Shown: in pieces, positions 6,711-9,758 of the stretch
How positions within the stretch are numbered: position 1 is the first letter of the stretch
Layout: each line of letters starts with the position of its first letter
DNA from: Myxococcaceae bacterium
Lineage (GTDB): Bacteria; Myxococcota; Myxococcia; Myxococcales; Myxococcaceae
Assembly (NCBI GenBank): GCA_018262385.1
Contig: JAGSPQ010000046.1
Coordinates: 1-9,758, forward strand
Length of the DNA stretch: 9,758 bases
Direction of reading: 5' to 3'
Notes under the pieces: model-generated
Databases searched by the model: none
The model's input: only the letters and a program-made list of their open reading frames with translations
Told to the model about the DNA's origin: nothing
Made by a program: the position numbers and the translations under genes

Positions 6711-6992
6711 TCAGTCGTTGGCGGCGCGGCCCTTGGTCGCGTCCTTGGCGGGGGCGTTCGCCTGGGCCACCTCGTCCTTGACCGCTTCCTCGAGCCCTTC
6801 GGCGATCGGCCCCATCGGCTCCGGCTGGGCGTGGCGGGCAGCCCGCTCGTTGGCGCCCAGCTTGCCACCGAGGGCCACCGCTCCTTCGAATGCGACCAGC
6901 ACGCCCATGAAGAGGAACAGGCCGAGGGCGATCAGCAGCGGCGCGAAGAACATCATGCTCATCACCACGTTCATCATCAGGTCCCAGTTCAT
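6711..6992 (-). CDS. small Met-rich single-pass membrane protein of unknown function
   Basis: A 93-residue protein that I do not recognise. The ATG at 6992 has a strong ribosome site (AAGGAG, complement of 6999-7004, six bases upstream). An in-frame ATG at 7151 would add 53 Gly/Pro/Ala-rich residues that look non-coding. The N-terminus is unusually rich in Met: seven of the first 29 residues (1, 6, 7, 11, 13, 14, 29). One hydrophobic helix spans about 12-40. The rest (45-93) is polar, Ala-rich and charged, with E and K, probably helical and then disordered. There is no Cys, so no heme attachment. It lies 232 bp upstream of the dodecaheme cytochrome on the same strand and may be an accessory or assembly factor for it, but that rests on position alone. 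Confidence 0.68.
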   Translation of the reverse strand: MNWDLMMNVVMSMMFFAPLLIALGLFLFMGVLVAFEGAVALGGKLGANERAARHAQPEPMGPIAEGLEEAVKDEVAQANAPAKDATKGRAAND

Positions 6993-7229
6993 CGTGTGCT
7001 CCTTGGTGTCGAGGCGCTTTCGCGTGCTCGGTGTCTGGTTGGCTACGAGGTGAGTATTCTCATTCGCCGCTGCTGCCGCGATTGCGTGGGCGAGCGCTTG
7101 TGGCGGCCAAACCCCACCATTGAAGGGTGGCCTCGGGACGCCAGCGGGCATGGTCCGTTCGTACCAGCGCAGAAGCTTGCGGCGGGCTCCCGGGGCGGCT
7201 GATACAACGCGACTGGAAATCCGCCCGAC
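6993..7229. promoter_or_regulatory. divergent control region between the small membrane protein and the di-heme sensor genes
   Basis: This 237-bp gap separates two genes read outward, so promoters for both must lie here or overlap it. Short inverted repeats cluster at 7105-7132: ggcca/tggcc (7105-7109 and 7128-7132), and an alternative ccacc/ggtgg (7114-7118 and 7126-7130). On the - strand gaatact near 7055 resembles a -10 box, and on the + strand gatacaac (7201-7208) may be a weak one. None has a convincing -35 at the right spacing. The region is the natural place for the NarL-type regulator to bind, which is inference. Confidence 0.45.
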
Positions 7230-8969
7230 ATGTCCACCTTCCGCAGCCAGGGAATTGGTCTACGGCTCGTGCTGCCGACGGCGATTTTGACCGCGGTGCT
7301 GGCGGCGACGGTGGTGGGGCTGCAGGTGCGGGCCTCGAACCGTCGGGCGGCCGAGAGCCTCGACAACTACGCCGAGCTGGTGGGCGGGGTGGTGCTGCAG
7401 GGCGTGTACGACGCGATGCTCGCCGACGATCGGCCGCGGCTGAAGAAGCAGCTCGCGCAGTTCTCCGCCTCCGAGCAGGTCGAGCGGATCAACATCGTCG
7501 ACAAGGCCGGCCGGGTCACCTTCTCGAGCGATCGCAACTCGGTCGGCGAGGAGTTCAGCCGCGACAGCCCCAGCTGCACCGTCTGCCACGACAACAAGAA
7601 GCCGCCCCCCACCACCGCGCGCACCGTCCACTACCCGGGGGCGGACGGAAAGATGGTGTTCCGCTTCGTCCAGCCGATCGTGGCCGAGCAGGCGTGCCTC
7701 GAGTGCCACGAAGAGGCGGCGGTGGGGCAGAGCCTGGGGATCCTGATGACCGATCTCGACGAGGCGCGGCTGATCGGCCGGCAGCGGGAAGGCGCGCAGG
7801 CGCTCAGCTGGGCGGTGGCGGCGGCGTTTGCGCTGCTGCTCGGCTCGGTGGCGGTGATCGTGCGGGTGGTGGTCGTCGCCCGGCTGAGGAACGTGAAGCG
7901 GGCGGTCGAGTTCGTGCGCACCGGAGCGCTGGCGACTGCGCGAGACCAGCGCTCGATCGACGAGATCGACGAGCTCGAGCGGCTGGTGCAGTGCCTGGGC
8001 GAGGATCTCGAAGATCGCCACGCGCTCGATCGCGCCACCCGCGCCCTGGGCGAGGTGCTCGAGCGCTGCGCGGATCCGGTGCTGCTGACCGACCTTCAGC
8101 TGCGGGTGCTGGCGGCGAGCCCCACCGCGGCAGGCCAGCCGCTGCTGTTCAGCCCCGAGCCGATGCGCGCGCTGCTGCCGCAGGTGGAAGCGGACGGCTG
8201 GACCCTCGGCACCGAGGCAGGCTCGCCGCTGGTCGCCGCGGTGGAGGACGCCGCCCACCGGCCGCTGGCCTACGCCGGGGTGTGGGCCGCGCCCGAGGGC
8301 GAGCCGGGGAAGGCCGCCGCGGCAGTGAGAACCGACGTCGAGTGGCAGCTGTACACCGCGGCGCTGTTCTCGGCGATCGGCACCGAGCCGCGCCGCTGGC
8401 GGGGCGTCGCCCAGCTCGATCGCCGGCTGGCCTCGGGCAAGCGGGTGCTGGCCGAGCTCGCGGCGGCGGCGGCGAAGCTGAGGGCCGATCGCACCGAGGT
8501 CGACCTGCGCTCGATGATCCTGCTGTTGCTGTGGGACACCGGCCGGCAGGTGCCGCACGTCAGCTGGCACTCGCTGGTCGGCGAGCAGCACGTGGTGACC
8601 GGGGCCCGCTACCGGTTGCGGGCGCTGGTGCGGCGGCTGGCCGAGGCGGCGGCGGCGCAGACCGGCCCCGGCGGGCACGTGGTGCTCTTCACCCAGCTCA
8701 AGGCCGACAAGTCGAAGATCTACGTCGGCGCGTGGGCCCGCAGCGACGCGGCGCCGGTGCCGATCGACGGCGAGGGGAAGCTGCCGCTGTGCGCGCTGCT
8801 CGCCCGCGACCACGGCGGCGGCGTCGAGGTCAACCCGGGCTTCGACCTGAGCGAGCTGTGCGCGGCCCGCGGCTTCACCCTGCCCTGCGACCCCCGCGGA
8901 GTGCTGTTCATCGCCGAGCTGGCCGTCGATGGCCGCCAGCTGAAGCCTGCGGTTGGCGGGCCGAGGTAG
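7230..8969 (+). CDS. di-heme membrane sensor with degenerate histidine-kinase module (probable pseudokinase)
   Basis: A 579-residue inner-membrane protein. TM1 is at about 11-33 and TM2 at about 190-215, and the loop between them carries two covalent heme sites, CTVCH (116-120) and CLECH (156-160). A HAMP-like linker (216-265) and a PAS-like stretch (about 270-350, with DPVLLTDLQLRVL) follow. Residues 368-568 have the outline of a DHp plus HATPase module: EVDLRSMI, then VVTGARYRLRALVRRL where kinases have GDxxRLRQVLxNL, then GPGGHVV, ARDHGGGVEV and GVLFIAEL. No His-Glu box is seen in the DHp part (SAIGTEPRRW, 381-390), the N-box reads RLAEAAA with no Asn, and the G1 DxGxG is absent. ATP use and autophosphorylation are therefore doubtful. 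An in-frame stop at 7200 fixes the start near 7230; its ribosome site is weak. It may modulate the nearby heme kinase, which is inference. Confidence 0.83.
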   Translation: MSTFRSQGIGLRLVLPTAILTAVLAATVVGLQVRASNRRAAESLDNYAELVGGVVLQGVYDAMLADDRPRLKKQLAQFSASEQVERINIVDKAGRVTFSSDRNSVGEEFSRDSPSCTVCHDNKKPPPTTARTVHYPGADGKMVFRFVQPIVAEQACLECHEEAAVGQSLGILMTDLDEARLIGRQREGAQALSWAVAAAFALLLGSVAVIVRVVVVARLRNVKRAVEFVRTGALATARDQRSIDEIDELERLVQCLGEDLEDRHALDRATRALGEVLERCADPVLLTDLQLRVLAASPTAAGQPLLFSPEPMRALLPQVEADGWTLGTEAGSPLVAAVEDAAHRPLAYAGVWAAPEGEPGKAAAAVRTDVEWQLYTAALFSAIGTEPRRWRGVAQLDRRLASGKRVLAELAAAAAKLRADRTEVDLRSMILLLLWDTGRQVPHVSWHSLVGEQHVVTGARYRLRALVRRLAEAAAAQTGPGGHVVLFTQLKADKSKIYVGAWARSDAAPVPIDGEGKLPLCALLARDHGGGVEVNPGFDLSELCAARGFTLPCDPRGVLFIAELAVDGRQLKPAVGGPR

Positions 8970-8995
8970 GTCCGCGTGGGCATTGCGCGCGGCCG

Positions 8996-9024
8996 TTGCC
9001 AGCGCCGGAAGCGACCGGGATAAT
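8996..9024 (+). promoter_or_regulatory. sigma-70-like promoter of the lipoprotein gene
   Basis: TTGCCA (8996-9001) and GATAAT (9019-9024) are each a 5/6 match to the -35 and -10 consensus and are separated by exactly 17 bases. Transcription would start near 9031, giving a leader of about 47 bases with aagggga (9061-9067) as ribosome site. It lies between the stop of the di-heme sensor gene and the next start codon, the right place for an independent promoter. Confidence 0.62.
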
Positions 9025-9031
9025 GCTTCCG
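9006..9031 (+). other. 7-bp inverted repeat around the -10 box, followed by a T-run
   Basis: CGGAAGC (9006-9012) pairs perfectly with GCTTCCG (9025-9031) across a 12-base loop that contains the -10 hexamer of the promoter. Ten bases later comes a run of six T (9042-9047). Two readings are possible: an operator for a dimeric repressor that would cover the -10 box, or a loose intrinsic terminator for the upstream sensor gene. The long loop and the gap before the T-run make the terminator reading weak. Confidence 0.4.
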
Positions 9032-9077
9032 CCGCGAGCACTTTTTTCCAGCGCCCGCCCAAGGGGACCTTCACCAG

Positions 9078-9758
9078 ATGCTCTCACTTCGCCCGCTCTG
9101 CTTCGCCATCCTCTGCAGCAGCTGCACCGTGCAGCTCGTCGGCAGCGACGACACCATCACCATCGAAGGCAAGGTCGTCGCCCAGGGCTCGCCGGTGGCC
9201 GGCGCGACCGTCTCGGCGATCACCACCGTCTCCAACACCGTCACCACCAGCAGCACCGGCGAGTACCGGCTGCAGGTGAAGCCGGACAAGGATCGGGTGA
9301 AGGTCAACGTCGAGGCCAAGGGCTACGCGCCGACGATCGCGGTGGTGACGCGCCGGGCGGGGGTCTTCCACTACGACGTGCAGGTCGAGCTGATCGTGCC
9401 GACCCGCATGGAAATGCCGATGAGCAACGACGCCGGGATCCAGAAGATGACCGTCAGCGCGGGCGGGCAGGACGTCACCATCGAGGTGCCTCCCGGGGTG
9501 GTTCCGCCCGGAGCGACCCTCGAGGTCACCGCCTTCCCCGCCCAGAACGGCCCCGGCACGATGGAGACCACCGAGGGTGCCGACCAGCTGCTGCAGACCG
9601 GGGGGATGCTCTACGTGCGGGTGGTCGACAGCACCGGCAACGAGGTGAAGGCGCTCGGCGGCCAGGGGATCGGGATCAGCCCCGGCGGGATGACCGACAT
9701 CGGCGAGGTCGGCCCCACCCAGGGCTACTCGCTCAACGAGGAAGCGGTCTGGACCCCG
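9078..9758 (+). CDS. secreted protein with carboxypeptidase-regulatory-like domain, probable lipoprotein, 5' part only
   Basis: The frame is open from the ATG at 9078 to the window end (227 residues, no stop), so the C-terminus is missing. The N-terminus is a short signal-like segment (MLSLRPLCFAILCSSC). C16 is the most likely lipid-attachment Cys, although the residue three before it is Cys rather than the usual Leu, so the lipobox is atypical. Residues 27-105 look like a carboxypeptidase-regulatory-like or Ig-like beta sandwich: ITIEGKVVAQGSPVAGATV, then STGEYRLQVK, then VEAKGYAP. Residues 120-200 resemble a second beta domain (VTIEVPPGVVPPGATLEV), reminiscent of ZU5/CILP-like modules. The ribosome site aagggga lies ten bases upstream, and a promoter is at 8996-9024. 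The role is probably structural or adhesive at the cell surface; nothing shows a catalytic site in the visible part. Confidence 0.75.
   Translation, partial: MLSLRPLCFAILCSSCTVQLVGSDDTITIEGKVVAQGSPVAGATVSAITTVSNTVTTSSTGEYRLQVKPDKDRVKVNVEAKGYAPTIAVVTRRAGVFHYDVQVELIVPTRMEMPMSNDAGIQKMTVSAGGQDVTIEVPPGVVPPGATLEVTAFPAQNGPGTMETTEGADQLLQTGGMLYVRVVDSTGNEVKALGGQGIGISPGGMTDIGEVGPTQGYSLNEEAVWTP

Noticed and set aside
5018..6781. Long open frame (587 codons) on the + strand opposite the cytochrome gene
   Set aside because: It is the antisense shadow of the 12-heme cytochrome, whose many heme motifs show that the - strand is coding.
7177..7208. Sigma-70 promoter for the di-heme sensor gene (TTGCGG with GATACA or TACAAC)
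   Set aside because: The -35 and -10 matches are only about half of consensus and the better -10 gives a 20-base spacer, so I did not list it as a separate feature.
7260..9074. Long open frame (604 codons) on the - strand opposite the di-heme sensor gene
   Set aside because: Arg/His/Gln-rich shadow translation; the + strand has two CxxCH motifs, two membrane helices and a kinase-like outline.

Overview
The window is about 9.8 kb of uniformly GC-rich DNA with tightly packed genes and no tRNA, rRNA, insertion sequence or CRISPR. It carries the end of a proton-pumping NADH:quinone oxidoreductase gene, a 12-heme membrane-anchored cytochrome and two membrane sensors with c-type heme motifs. This points to a GC-rich Gram-negative bacterium that respires with multiheme cytochromes, of the Myxococcota or Desulfobacterota kind. 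The taxonomic guess is inference only; no marker gene in the window settles it.

Layout. Positions 1-2301 read on the + strand: the 3' end of nuoN, a small hemerythrin-like protein 16 bp later, then a PilZ-domain protein with a long uncharacterised C-terminal part. Positions 2303-6992 read on the - strand, in transcription order: a 93-residue Met-rich membrane protein (6992-6711), a 232-bp gap, a NapC/NirT-type cytochrome with 11 CxxCH motifs and one CxxxCH motif (6478-5177), a sensor histidine kinase with one CxxCH motif in its extracytoplasmic sensor region (5169-2947), and a NarL-type response regulator (2950-2303). The last three are tightly coupled: 7 bp between cytochrome and kinase, and a 4-bp ATGA overlap between kinase and regulator. 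The regulator and the PilZ gene converge with one base between their stop codons.

Positions 7230-9758 read on the + strand, divergent from the cytochrome block. The first gene is a second membrane sensor with two CxxCH motifs in its periplasmic loop and a C-terminal half that keeps the outline of PAS, DHp and HATPase domains but seems to have lost the phospho-accepting His, the N-box Asn and the G1 Asp-Gly motif. It is probably a histidine pseudokinase. It is followed by a good sigma-70-like promoter and the start of a secreted, probably lipid-anchored protein with a carboxypeptidase-regulatory-like domain, cut by the window end.

How the genes may work together (inference). The N-terminal module of the cytochrome resembles quinol-oxidising NapC/NrfH/ImcH-type proteins, so it could pass electrons from the quinol pool to its C-terminal eight-heme wire. 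The adjacent kinase places a covalent heme in the same compartment and could report the redox state of that wire, or a ligand such as NO or O2, to the response regulator. The divergent di-heme pseudokinase could be a second input or a modulating partner. This 'heme wire plus two covalent-heme sensors, one catalytically dead' arrangement is the most interesting thing in the window.
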